A stretch of DNA of 60,966 nt from Nocardiopsis sp. NRRL B-16309 (lineage in GTDB: Bacteria; Actinomycetota; Actinomycetes; Streptosporangiales; Streptosporangiaceae), in assembly GCF_001279585.1 (NCBI RefSeq), contig NZ_LGEC01000081.1:1-60966 (forward strand). Direction: 5' to 3'. The translations under genes were made by a program, and so were the position numbers. The number at the start of each line of letters is the position of its first letter. Position 1 is the stretch's first letter. Under the pieces are notes generated by a model that saw nothing but the letters and a program-made list of their open reading frames with translations, did no database searches and had not been told where the DNA came from. Of this stretch, positions 1 through 7,472 are shown piece after piece.

Positions 1-222
1 CGCCAGGCCGATGCTGTCCGTTCGGGGATGGAGTGGGCGATCGGCGGAACCTCGGCGGGCCGGTTGCCGGAGGCGAGCGGCGCGGCTAGTGGGGGGTCTC
101 GCCTCCCCCGCCCCCCCCCCCCCGCCCGCCCCGCCTGTGATGCGCGGGTGGCGCGGGCCCGTGTTTCCCGGGCCCGATCCTCCCGACCGAATCCCGCGGC
201 CCCGTTCCCCGGGAGCAGCGGA

Positions 223-249
223 GCCCGGCCTCCCCAGGGGAGGCCGGGC
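223..249 (-). terminator. Hairpin terminator after the xylanase gene
   Basis: Thirteen-base perfect inverted repeat (arms 223-235 and 237-249, built on GCCCGGCCTCCCC) with a one-base centre, lying 16 bases past the xylanase stop. There is no T-run, as is common for actinomycete terminators. Bases 1-222 hold no gene I can support. Confidence 0.6.
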
Positions 250-264
250 CCCGCCGGTGTCGGC

Positions 265-1410
265 CTACCGGGCGACGGCCAGGGTGTGGAGCAGCGTGTA
301 GAAGGCGGGCTTGCGCTGGAAGCGGTCCGTCATGACCGTCGCGTGCCCCTCCTCCTCGAAGAAGTGCGGAACCCAGGAGTACTTGTCGGTGAACCCCCAG
401 ATGGTGAAGGAACGGCATCCGTCCACGTTCAGGCACGCCTCCAGCGCCTGCCGGTAGTAGTCGGCCTGCTGGATGAGCTGGTCCCTGCTCGGCCGGCCGT
501 GGCGGCCGTCCGGCGTCATGCGCACGTCGAGCTCGGTGATGGCCGTGTTCAGGCCCAGCTCGTCGAAGCGGCGCAGGTTCTCCTCCAGGTCACCGGGGAA
601 CCCGTACTGCAGGCTCAGGTGCGCCTGTGTGGAGAAGCCGTGCAGCGGCACGCCCTGGTCCAGCAGCTCCTGTGAGAGCGCGTAGTACGCGTCGCTCTTG
701 GCGTTGAGTCCGTCGACGTTGTAGTCGTTCAGGAACAGTTCCGCGGACGGGTCGGCCTCGTGCGCCCACCGGAACGCGTCGGCGATGACCTCCGGGCCGA
801 GCTCGCGGATCCAGACGTTCTCCTCCGTCCTCAGCTCCCCGTTCTCCTGGAAGATCTCGTTGGTCACGTCCCACTGGTGGATCCGGCCGGCGTAGCGGCC
901 GACGACGGTGGTGATGTGCTCGCGCAGGAGTGTGCGCAGCTCCTCGCGGGAGAAGTCGCCCTCCTCCAGCCAGTCGGGGTTCTGGCTGTGCCAGAGGAGG
1001 GTGTGGCCGCGCACGACCTGGCCGTTGGCCTCGGCGTACTCGACGATGGCGTCCGCCGCGGCGAAGTCGTAGGTGTCCTGGTCGGGACGCAGGTACTCCC
1101 ACTTCATCTGGTTCTCGGGCGACAGCGAGCTGAACTGTGCGGCCATGTGCCGCAGGTAGCGCCTGTCGTGGGTGAAGGGGTCGGGGTAGTCCTGGCTCTC
1201 GTGGTGGCCGCCGCCGGCGACGGCCGTCCCGATCACCATCCCCTCGGGTGCCGCGTCGCGCAGCCGGAGGTGCCATCCGGCGGCTTCGGCCGTCGGCATG
1301 TCGGCCGTCGGCATGTCGGCCGCCGGCAGGGTGGCGGTGGCCGCGGTGACCAGCGGAAGTGCCAGCGCGGTCGCGATGAGCAGTGCGGGGAGAGTGCGGA
1401 TCGGTCGCAC
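265..1410 (-). CDS. Secreted endo-1,4-beta-xylanase, GH10
   Basis: Hydrolyses internal beta-1,4 bonds of xylan outside the cell. The 381-residue product has a Sec signal peptide (about residues 1-24) and then one GH10 barrel. The acid/base glutamate is E185 in WDVTNE and the nucleophile is E293 in ITELDV; the GH10 motif GHTLLWHSQ lies near 135-143. No carbohydrate-binding module follows, so this is the short single-domain form. The start is GTG with GGAG a few bases upstream. A small duplication (TADMP twice, residues 36-40 region) sits just after the signal peptide. An inverted repeat 31 bases upstream looks like the operator. The family call is secure; substrate preference within GH10 is inferred. 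Confidence 0.95.
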   Translation of the reverse strand: MRPIRTLPALLIATALALPLVTAATATLPAADMPTADMPTAEAAGWHLRLRDAAPEGMVIGTAVAGGGHHESQDYPDPFTHDRRYLRHMAAQFSSLSPENQMKWEYLRPDQDTYDFAAADAIVEYAEANGQVVRGHTLLWHSQNPDWLEEGDFSREELRTLLREHITTVVGRYAGRIHQWDVTNEIFQENGELRTEENVWIRELGPEVIADAFRWAHEADPSAELFLNDYNVDGLNAKSDAYYALSQELLDQGVPLHGFSTQAHLSLQYGFPGDLEENLRRFDELGLNTAITELDVRMTPDGRHGRPSRDQLIQQADYYRQALEACLNVDGCRSFTIWGFTDKYSWVPHFFEEEGHATVMTDRFQRKPAFYTLLHTLAVAR

Positions 1411-1440
1411 GGGGGGTCTCCAATCCTCGCGGGGGATAAG

Positions 1441-1460
1441 TTTCCGAAACTTTTCGGAAA
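1441..1460. promoter_or_regulatory. Xylanase operator, CGAAA-type palindrome
   Basis: TTTCCGAAACTTTTCGGAAA: nine-base arms around a two-base centre, 31 bases before the xylanase start. It contains the CGAAA-N-TTTCG type of motif described upstream of Streptomyces and Thermobifida xylan genes and bound by LacI-family regulators. No LacI gene is in the window, so the regulator must be encoded elsewhere. Confidence 0.7.
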
Positions 1461-1776
1461 TTAATTACTCCCGACATTAGATCGAGCCCGAAGTGCGCGT
1501 CAATACCCGCACACCGAGTACGCCCGCCCGTGCGAGGAGCGGGTCAATGGCTGTATTCCGCACGAAACCGCAGGTCGAAGTGGTGATCCTGCGGTGGCGG
1601 ATGCGTGCCTCTGTGGAAATGCAGAGAATTCGGGCGCCGATAGTTTCGGTGTTGAGGCGGCATCAACCGACGCGTTCCGCCCGTCCACACCGACCCGCCG
1701 GGCCCGGCGTGGGCCGGACCCGGCGGTGGGACGGGAACAGTGGTGGAACCGACGGCCCCGCAGGGGGCGGAGCCGG
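1461..1776. other. Gene-free stretch upstream of the xylanase operator
   Basis: No convincing gene. It should hold the xylanase promoter at its left end and the transcript end of the oxidoreductase at its right end. An interrupted inverted repeat (CCCGTCC at 1680-1686 with GGACGGG at 1729-1735, plus CCGCCGGG at 1695-1702 with CCCGGCGG at 1719-1726) may be the minus-strand terminator of the oxidoreductase gene. Confidence 0.45.
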
Positions 1777-2739
1777 TCAGTCCCGGACGACCAGGACGAT
1801 CTTGCCCGTGGTCCGCTCGGTCTCGCCCAGCGCGTGCGCCTTGGCGGCCTCGGCGAGCGGGAACGTCGCCTGGACGTGGGCCCTCAGCCGCCCTTCGTCC
1901 GCGAGTCCGGCGATCGCCGCCATGCCCGCGTGGTCGGCCTCGACCAGCAGCGTCTCCACCCGCACACCGAGCCGGGCCGCCCGCTCCGCCTCGCCGGGGT
2001 CCTGGCCCGGCAGCAGCGACACCAGGACGCCGCCGGGCTTGAGGACGTCGAGCGAGCGCGTGCGGGTCGGACCCGAGAGCGGGTCCAGGACGACGTCGAC
2101 GTCCTCGACCACCTCGGCGAAGTCCTCGTTGCGGTAGTCCACGACCTCGTCGGCGCCGAGTTCGCGCAGGAAGCCGTGCTTGGCGGCACTGGCCGTCCCG
2201 ATGACGTGGGCCCCGCGTGCCTTGGCGATCTGCACGGCGAGATGGCCCACGCCGCCGGCCGCGGCGTGCACGAGGACCCGGGTGCCGTCCCCGACACCGG
2301 CCGTGTCGACCAGCGCCTGGTGGGCGGTGAGCGCGGCGAGCGGGAGCGCCCCGGCCTGGACGTGGTCGATGCCGTCGGGCGTGTGCGCGAACGCGCGGGC
2401 GGGCCCGACGGCGTACTCGGCGTGCGCGCCCGCACCGTGGGGGTAGGGGAGCATGCCGAAGACCCGGTCGCCCGGCTTGAAGAGCGTGACGCCGTAGCCG
2501 ACGGCCTCGACGACGCCGGAGACGTCCCAGCCCAGGATCAGGGGGAGCCGTCCGAGGAACAGCGCCGAGGCGCGGTGCTTCCAGTCAGTGGGGTTCAGGC
2601 CGGCGGCGTGGACGGCGACCAGGATCTGGCTGGGGCCGGGCGCGGGCCGGGGCACGGTGGTCTCGGTGAGGACCTCGGGTCCACCGAGGGTGTCCTGGCT
2701 GATGGCGCGCATGGTGGGTGCGTCGTTCGTGTTGTCCAT
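1777..2739 (-). CDS. NADP-dependent zinc-less alcohol dehydrogenase / quinone oxidoreductase
   Basis: Medium-chain dehydrogenase/reductase of the quinone oxidoreductase type, 320 residues; it probably reduces enones or quinones with NADPH. The GroES-like N-terminal half carries GLNPTDWKHR and GWDVSGVVEAVG. The Rossmann half carries the nucleotide-binding AAAGGVGHLAVQ. The zinc-binding residues of true alcohol dehydrogenases are absent. The start at 2739 has GGA a few bases upstream; an internal ATG at 2712 lacks a ribosome site. It is divergent from the GlxA-type regulator with 69 bases between them, and a repeated motif there suggests that regulator controls it. The substrate cannot be read from sequence. 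Confidence 0.88.
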   Translation of the reverse strand: MDNTNDAPTMRAISQDTLGGPEVLTETTVPRPAPGPSQILVAVHAAGLNPTDWKHRASALFLGRLPLILGWDVSGVVEAVGYGVTLFKPGDRVFGMLPYPHGAGAHAEYAVGPARAFAHTPDGIDHVQAGALPLAALTAHQALVDTAGVGDGTRVLVHAAAGGVGHLAVQIAKARGAHVIGTASAAKHGFLRELGADEVVDYRNEDFAEVVEDVDVVLDPLSGPTRTRSLDVLKPGGVLVSLLPGQDPGEAERAARLGVRVETLLVEADHAGMAAIAGLADEGRLRAHVQATFPLAEAAKAHALGETERTTGKIVLVVRD

Positions 2740-2758
2740 GGGTCCAGCGTGGCCGAGC

Positions 2759-2809
2759 GATCGTGCCACCGCCATGGCAAGATCGCCGTTTTTCGATAGG
2801 ATCGTGCCA
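2759..2809. promoter_or_regulatory. Triple GATCGTGCCA operator between divergent genes
   Basis: Three copies of one ten-base motif: GATCGTGCCA at 2759-2768, its inverted copy TGGCAAGATC (one mismatch) at 2775-2784, and GATCGTGCCA at 2800-2809. The last copy reaches the first base of the regulator start codon. The two direct copies are 41 bases apart, about four helical turns. This suits an AraC-type dimer controlling both genes and repressing itself. Confidence 0.65.
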
Positions 2810-3756
2810 TGTCGCGCCCGCACCGAGTCGTCGTCCTCGCCCTGGCCGGGGTGTACCCCTTCGAGCTGGGCATCCCGCACCGCGTCTTCGGGTCGGCCGA
2901 GGGCCGGTACGAGATCCTGACCTGCACTGTCGACGGCGGACCGGTGGCCACCAACGCCGACTTCGCGCTCACCGCGCAACACGGGCCCGAGCTCCTGGGC
3001 ACCGCGGACACCGTGGTGATCCCGCCCTACGACTGCGCCCTGATCGAGCGCGAGCCGTCCCCGTCCGTCGCCTCCGCGCTGGCGCGGATCCGTCCCGGCA
3101 CGCGGGTCGTGTCCATCTGCACGGGGGCCTTCGTGCTCGCCGCCGCCGGCCGCCTGGACGGCCGCCCGGCCACCACCCACTGGACGCTGGCGGACACCTT
3201 CCGCCAGTGGTACCCGGCGGTGGATCTGGACCCGGACGTACTGTTCGTCGACGACGGCGACGTGCTGACCTCGGCGGGCGCCGCCTCCGGTGTGGACGTG
3301 TGCCTCCACCTCGTCCGCGCCGACCACGGCAGCGAGGTCGCCAACCACGTGGCGCGCGTGTGCGTGGTGCCGCCCTGGCGCGACGGCGGCCAGGCCCAGT
3401 ACATCGAGCGGCCGGTTCCGGAGGCGCCCGGCGACGGGACGTCCGCCACCCGCCAGTGGGCGCTGGGGCGCCTGCACGAACCGCTGTCCCTGGCCGATCT
3501 CGCCGCGCACGCCCGGATGAGCGCGCGCACCTTCTCCCGCCGCTTCCACGACGAGGTCGGGACGAGCCCCGGCCGCTGGCTGATCGGCCAGCGCGTCGAG
3601 CGCGCGCGGTACCTGTTGGAGTCCAGCGACCTCCCGGTGGACGAGATCGCGGTCCAGGTGGGCTTCGCCACGGGCACGTCCCTGCGCCAGCACCTTCAGG
3701 CGGCGATCGGTGTCTCCCCGATCGCCTACCGGCGCACCTTCCGCCGCGCCGCCTGA
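2809..3756 (+). CDS. GlxA-type AraC family transcriptional regulator
   Basis: 315-residue regulator. The N-terminal DJ-1/PfpI-like domain (about 5-180) has the nucleophile-elbow-like CTGAFVLA. The C-terminal AraC double helix-turn-helix (about 215-312) has LADLAAHARMSARTFSRRF and the VAxQVGFATGTSLRQH helix typical of the family. These proteins bind DNA as dimers and usually control a neighbouring metabolic gene, here the divergent oxidoreductase. GGA lies 7-9 bases before the ATG. The inducer is unknown. Confidence 0.92.
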   Translation: MSRPHRVVVLALAGVYPFELGIPHRVFGSAEGRYEILTCTVDGGPVATNADFALTAQHGPELLGTADTVVIPPYDCALIEREPSPSVASALARIRPGTRVVSICTGAFVLAAAGRLDGRPATTHWTLADTFRQWYPAVDLDPDVLFVDDGDVLTSAGAASGVDVCLHLVRADHGSEVANHVARVCVVPPWRDGGQAQYIERPVPEAPGDGTSATRQWALGRLHEPLSLADLAAHARMSARTFSRRFHDEVGTSPGRWLIGQRVERARYLLESSDLPVDEIAVQVGFATGTSLRQHLQAAIGVSPIAYRRTFRRAA

Positions 3757-3782
3757 CCGGCTCCCGCCCGACCGGCCGCCGG

Positions 3783-3830
3783 TCGACCTGTCGTCAGGTC
3801 GCCGTGTCGACACGGCGACCCGACGACTCG
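3783..3830. repeat. Octamer-phased intergenic repeat with a 38-bp palindrome
   Basis: Between two convergent genes. From 3783 the sequence runs in eight-base units (TCGACCTG, TCGTCAGG, TCGCCGTG, TCGACACG and degenerate units). Bases 3790-3827 form a palindrome centred on GTCGAC with one mismatched pair. It can fold on both strands and may end both transcripts. Related tracts occur at about 6801, 17866, 23551, 32054 and 32243. Confidence 0.7.
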
Positions 3831-3850
3831 GCGCCTGGCCGGCCTCCGGC

Positions 3851-4522
3851 TCACGCCCCGGCCTCGGAACCCGGGCGCACGATCATGAGGACGACGACGG
3901 CCGCCCACACGAGGTTGTAGACCCCGGCGAGCATCGACAGCGTGCGCAGCGGCCGCGTCCCGCCGGGGCGGCGGAGCGCCTCGCGCTGGCGGGGGTGGAT
4001 CTGCGTGGCGAGCAGGAGTCCGGCGACGAGGGTGAGGGCCATGGAGACGCTGACCCAGATCTCTCCCATCCGCCCCTGGACGAGGGCCAGGGCGATCCCC
4101 GCCACGGGGACGATGAGGCCGAACAGGGCGTAGCCGCGGGTGATGCGGTGCATGGACGCGGCCACGGCCCGGTTGCGCTCCCCCGTCGGAGCGGCCTCAG
4201 GACCGGTGTCCCCTGCCGGGGCCATGGTGTCCACCGTTTCCGCGGCGGCGGTACCCGTGTCCGGGGCGGGAGCGGTACCCGTCTCCGGGGTGGCGCCCGC
4301 GGCCGGAACCGGAGCTGCGGCGGGAGCGGTCCCAGGGCCGGTGTCTCGTACCGGAGCCATGGTGTCCGCCGCCTCCGGACCGGGGGCGCCCGTGGCGCCC
4401 GTGGCGGGATTCGGGGCCGCGGCGACCGGCGCGTACCGGGGGAAGAGGCTCGCGGCGACCGCCGATCCCCCCACGAACACGATGGCGGCCAGGACGTGCA
4501 CCGAGAGAAGGACGTCTTCCAT
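3851..4522 (-). CDS. Four-helix membrane protein, DUF2269-like, with a repetitive insert
   Basis: 223-residue predicted membrane protein of unknown function. Helix 1 is near the N-terminus (LLSVHVLAAIVFVGGSAVAASLF). A Pro/Ala/Thr/Gly-rich stretch of about 85 residues follows, then three more helices (YALFGLIVPVAGIALALV, ALTLVAGLLLAT, VYNLVWAAVVVLMIV). The last part resembles DUF2269 proteins, which lack the long insert. The insert contains two copies of a DTMAP...DTGP unit, so it has grown by duplication. The start at 4522 is set by AAGGAG at 4528-4533; the longer reading from 4537 has none. It lies downstream of a MarR gene and behind a striking palindrome. Confidence 0.75.
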   Translation of the reverse strand: MEDVLLSVHVLAAIVFVGGSAVAASLFPRYAPVAAAPNPATGATGAPGPEAADTMAPVRDTGPGTAPAAAPVPAAGATPETGTAPAPDTGTAAAETVDTMAPAGDTGPEAAPTGERNRAVAASMHRITRGYALFGLIVPVAGIALALVQGRMGEIWVSVSMALTLVAGLLLATQIHPRQREALRRPGGTRPLRTLSMLAGVYNLVWAAVVVLMIVRPGSEAGA

Positions 4523-4537
4523 GGGTTCTCCTTCCAA

Positions 4538-4584
4538 CCTTCAGGGTGGCTGAAGCCTACCTCAGGCTTCAGCCACCCTGAAGG
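4538..4584. promoter_or_regulatory. Perfect 21-bp inverted repeat, likely operator
   Basis: Arms 4538-4558 and 4564-4584 are perfect complements around a five-base loop (ACCTC). Each arm itself contains CTTCAG...CTGAAG, so the site has four half-sites. It lies 16 bases upstream of the membrane-protein gene and just after the MarR gene. It could be a MarR operator or a terminator/attenuator between the two; the nested symmetry favours protein binding. Confidence 0.65.
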
Positions 4585-4634
4585 CAAGGTCCCCCGTGAT
4601 GGTCGGTTGAGCGGGCGCCCGGTCAGGTCCGGAC

Positions 4635-5075
4635 TCAGTCCTCGCCCGCGAAGGCCGCCAGGATCGCCCGGCCGACCCGGCGCTGGACCGGGTCGGCCTC
4701 CGGTCCGAACAGGTGCTCGTCGACGTGCGCGACCGCCTCCCGCGCCCGCTGGAGCAGCCGGAGGCCCTCGGGCGTCAACTCGATCTCCGAGGCCGAGCCC
4801 GGGCGCGCCGTGCGGTCGCGGACGAGTCCGGCGGCCAGCAGGGAGCGCACCCCGGTGTGCACGCTCTGGACGGTGATCCCGGACATCCGGGCCAGCTTGC
4901 TGAACGAGGCGCCTGGCACGCCCGAGATGTGACCCAGCAGCCCGAGCCGGGCGACCGTGAGGTCCAGCGGGGCCAGGGCCGCGCCGAGCTCGGTCTCGAC
5001 GCGGCGCGCCAGGGTCAGCACGAGGATCGAGACGCTCGTGTCGGGCGGTCCGGGCCGGGTGTCATCGGTGCTCAC
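4635..5075 (-). CDS. MarR family transcriptional regulator
   Basis: 146-residue winged-helix regulator. The dimerisation helix is near the N-terminus (VSILVLTLARRVETELG). The recognition helix region is SFSKLARMSGITVQSVHTGVRSLLAAGLV and the wing is RPGSASEIELTPEGLRLL. The start is GTG at 5075, with GGAGG unusually close (one base between). The reading frame stays open upstream but the residues there are not MarR-like. The next gene downstream on the same strand is the DUF2269-like protein, separated by a perfect inverted repeat, so the pair may form a self-regulated unit. The ligand is unknown. Confidence 0.85.
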   Translation of the reverse strand: MSTDDTRPGPPDTSVSILVLTLARRVETELGAALAPLDLTVARLGLLGHISGVPGASFSKLARMSGITVQSVHTGVRSLLAAGLVRDRTARPGSASEIELTPEGLRLLQRAREAVAHVDEHLFGPEADPVQRRVGRAILAAFAGED

Positions 5076-5416
5076 GCCTCCAGTCTCGCGCACCCCGCGC
5101 CCGCACCGCCGCCCGTGCCGTCGTCCGATTCCGCGGTCCGGTCCCCTCCGGCCCAGGTCACCTGGCCCGCGCCCTCCGGTGCCAGGGTCGCCCCGTCGAT
5201 CCACCGCCGCGGCACCCGCGTCTCCTCCGGGCGGTTCCGGTCGCGCGTACCAACCGACCATTCGGTCACTAGGGGCCCACTCAACTGCGAAAAGGGGGAG
5301 CCGACTTGAAAAGTGCAGTGGGTCACATGGCATGGTGTCCTCGTGCGTGTCCACCACGGGCGCGCTCGACACACGACACCGGCCCCCAACGCCGGTCGAA
5401 AGCGAACGGAGCCCCC
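5076..5416. other. Divergent intergenic region with a small dyad
   Basis: No gene seen. It separates the MarR gene from the divergent transporter and must hold both promoters. A short dyad ACCGA-CCAT-TCGGT lies at 5253-5266. I could not pick out a confident -10/-35 pair. Confidence 0.4.
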
Positions 5417-6784
5417 ATGGCCACGTCCGACCCCGTGATCCCCCCGACGGGAGACGTCACCCAGTCCAGGGAGAGACGTCGTGTCCTCGCCGGCACCATG
5501 GTCGGGACCACCATCGAGTGGTACGACTTCTTCGTCTACGCGCAGGCCGCGGGGCTCGTCCTCGCCCCGCTGTTCCTCGCGCCGGTGGCCGACTCCAGCC
5601 CGGCCGTCGCGCAGGTGCTGTCCTTCGCGACCATCGGGATCTCGTTCCTGTTCCGGCCCCTGGGCGCCGTCGTGGCGGGCTTCCTGGGCGACCGGTTCGG
5701 CCGCAAGCGCGTGCTCGTGGCCACCCTCGTCCTGATGGGCCTGGCCACCTTCCTCATCGGTGTCCTGCCCACCTACGCCCAGATCGGCATCGCGGCGCCC
5801 GTCCTGCTGATCACCCTGCGCGTGCTGCAGGGCTTCTCCGCCGGCGGCGAGTGGGGCGGCGCGGCCCTGATGTCCGTCGAGCACGCCCCCGTGAGCCGAC
5901 GCGGCTTCTTCGGCGCCTACCCGCAGATCGGCGTTCCCTGCGGCATGATCCTCGCGACGTTCGTCGTGTGGACGATCACCACGATCATCGGCCCGGACGC
6001 CTTCCTCGAGTGGGGCTGGCGCATCCCGTTCCTGGTGTCCTTCCTGCTGATCATCGTCGGCCACCTGATCCGCAAGTCGGTGGAGGAGTCCCCCGTCTTC
6101 CAGCAGATGCAGCAACGGCGCGCCAAGGCGTCGGCGCCCCTGCGCACGCTGTTCAGGAACCACACCCGCGAGGTCGTGCTCTCCGCCCTGATCTTCCTGG
6201 CCAACAACGCGGCCGGGTACCTGCTCATCGCCTTCCTGGCCACCTACGCCTCCCGCCCGGTGGAGGAGTTCGGCCTCGGCATGGAGCGCGGCCCGGTCCT
6301 GCTGGCGACCACGCTCGCCTCGTTCGGCTGGCTGGCGTCCACCCTGTACGGCGGATGGCTGTGCGACCGGATCGGCCGCGTGCGCACCTTCCAGATCGGC
6401 TACGCGATGCTGGCGGCCTGGTCAGTGCCGATGTGGTTCCTCATCGACACGGGGAACATCCTCCTGTACTTCCTCGCGCTCTTCCTGTTCACACTGGGCA
6501 TGGGCCTCAGCTACGGGCCCCAGGCGGCGCTGTACGCGGAGATGTTCCCCGCCGAGGTGCGCTACTCGGGAGTCTCGATCGGCTACGCGCTCGGCGCGAT
6601 CGTCGGTGGCGCGTTCGCGCCGATGATCGCCGAACTGCTGCTGACCTCGTTCGACGCGTCGTGGACGATCGGCGCCTACGTCGTGGCCGCGTGCGCGGTC
6701 TCCTTCGTCGCGGTCTCGATGGTGAAGGACCCGCGCGGAGTCGACCTGCACGTGGACGACACCGCCGAGGGCGAGCGGGTGTAG
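5417..6784 (+). CDS. MHS family MFS transporter (metabolite:proton symporter)
   Basis: 455-residue inner-membrane transporter with about twelve helices. Family hallmarks are TTIEWYDFFVYA in helix 1, GDRFGRKRVL in the loop between helices 2 and 3, and LQGFSAGGEWGGAALMSVE before helix 5. Members bring in organic acids, betaines or aromatic acids with protons (for example ShiA, ProP, KgtP); the substrate here is not predictable. The start at 5417 has GGAG at 5408-5411. The upstream extension in frame is not membrane-protein-like. It stands alone as a transcription unit and is followed by octamer repeats and a parS-like palindrome. Confidence 0.93.
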   Translation: MATSDPVIPPTGDVTQSRERRRVLAGTMVGTTIEWYDFFVYAQAAGLVLAPLFLAPVADSSPAVAQVLSFATIGISFLFRPLGAVVAGFLGDRFGRKRVLVATLVLMGLATFLIGVLPTYAQIGIAAPVLLITLRVLQGFSAGGEWGGAALMSVEHAPVSRRGFFGAYPQIGVPCGMILATFVVWTITTIIGPDAFLEWGWRIPFLVSFLLIIVGHLIRKSVEESPVFQQMQQRRAKASAPLRTLFRNHTREVVLSALIFLANNAAGYLLIAFLATYASRPVEEFGLGMERGPVLLATTLASFGWLASTLYGGWLCDRIGRVRTFQIGYAMLAAWSVPMWFLIDTGNILLYFLALFLFTLGMGLSYGPQAALYAEMFPAEVRYSGVSIGYALGAIVGGAFAPMIAELLLTSFDASWTIGAYVVAACAVSFVAVSMVKDPRGVDLHVDDTAEGERV

Positions 6785-6800
6785 GCCGCCGGGGCGACGA

Positions 6801-6849
6801 GTCGACGTGTCGCCGTGCCGGTTCGTCGACGTGTCGGCATGTCGTCCTT
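6801..6849. repeat. Octamer tandem repeat after a gene end
   Basis: Eight-base units from 6802: TCGACGTG, TCGCCGTG, CCGGTTCG, TCGACGTG, TCGGCATG, TCGTCCTT. It starts 17 bases after the transporter stop and belongs to the same family as the tracts at 3783, 17866, 23551, 32054 and 32243. Confidence 0.6.
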
Positions 6850-6874
6850 GGTGCGCCCGGCCACGGACTCCCTG

Positions 6875-6908
6875 GTCGGCGGGTGTTTCACGTGAAACAC
6901 CCGCCGAC
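6875..6908. promoter_or_regulatory. parS-like site inside a 34-bp perfect palindrome
   Basis: The core TGTTTCACGTGAAACA (6884-6899) contains the actinobacterial parS consensus GTTTCACGTGAAAC exactly. The symmetry extends perfectly to 6875-6908. parS sites load ParB for chromosome segregation and cluster around oriC. Because the palindrome lies about 90 bases past the transporter gene it could also serve as a terminator, but a 14-base exact consensus match favours parS. Confidence 0.75.
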
Positions 6909-6989
6909 TCAGGTGATCGTGCCGAGGACCTCCATGGTCTCGGCGTCGCGGCCGAGGTAGACCCGGCCCATTCCGCTCGCGCCGCGCAC
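6909..6989 (-). pseudogene. Possible remnant of a Ser/Thr kinase N-lobe
   Basis: A 26-residue frame (GTG at 6989) reads ...SGMGRVYLGRDAETMEVLG..., which looks like the glycine-rich loop of Hanks-type kinases (GGMGxVYLGR). It stops at once and has no catalytic region. It may be the relic of a deleted kinase gene, or chance. It abuts the parS-like palindrome. Confidence 0.25.
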
Positions 6990-7076
6990 TGTCCGGTTCC
7001 GGACAGGAGGGCCTCTGGTTCCCGGCCGCCCCCTGTGGTCCGATGTCCGGCGACGGTCGAGTCCGGAAGGTGAGCG

Positions 7077-7340
7077 ATGCCCCAGCGATTCCGTACCAGG
7101 GACGGCGAGAAGGTGACGGTCGGCGATCGGGTGTGGAGCCAGAACCACTGGCCCTGGACGATCAGCGGCGTCGAGCGCAGGCACGGCGTGGACTGGGTGC
7201 TCATGACGCACGACGAGGTCGGCGAGGACACCCTCGACATGGCGGTCATGGACTTCACGACCTACGTCTACAAGTCGCACCCGTCGCGGGGGTGCGCCGA
7301 GGCCGGATGCCGGCACCGCCCCTGGGGCGCGTCGCGCTGA
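7077..7340 (+). CDS. Small hypothetical protein
   Basis: 87 residues, no family recognised. The N-terminal half (FRTRDGEKVTVGDRVWSQNHWPWTISGVE) reads like a small beta-barrel with a KOW/SH3-like rhythm. The C-terminus has a Cys/His patch (RGCAEAGCRH). GGAAGG precedes the ATG. It stands alone, between the parS-like site and a lipoprotein gene. Confidence 0.6.
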   Translation: MPQRFRTRDGEKVTVGDRVWSQNHWPWTISGVERRHGVDWVLMTHDEVGEDTLDMAVMDFTTYVYKSHPSRGCAEAGCRHRPWGASR

Positions 7341-7421
7341 TCCGCCCCGGCCGCCGCCCCGGCTCCTCGCACCGGATGCGCCAGGGGCGGTTCCGGTTCG
7401 GGCCGGGTGCGGCCACGCGGT

Positions 7422-7437
7422 TGAGTACCGCTACTCA
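7422..7437. promoter_or_regulatory. MacR-like box upstream of a lipoprotein gene
   Basis: TGAGTACCGCTACTCA: six-base perfect arms around four bases. It differs at one specified position from the Streptomyces MacR box as I recall it (TGAGTAC-NN-GTACTCA), a two-component response-regulator site found upstream of membrane and lipoprotein genes. It lies 35 bases before the lipoprotein start. Confidence 0.55.
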
Positions 7438-7472
7438 GTCGGGCCGCGGGGCCGTTGTCCCAGCATGGGGGC

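Noticed and set aside
86..436. Open frames on both strands over the first 440 bases
   Set aside because: They overlap the xylanase C-terminus in other frames and have the Arg/Pro/Gly-rich composition of GC-rich shadow frames.
2718..3920. Long plus-strand frame over the GlxA regulator
   Set aside because: Arg/Pro-rich frame-shifted reading of the AraC gene with no domain pattern.
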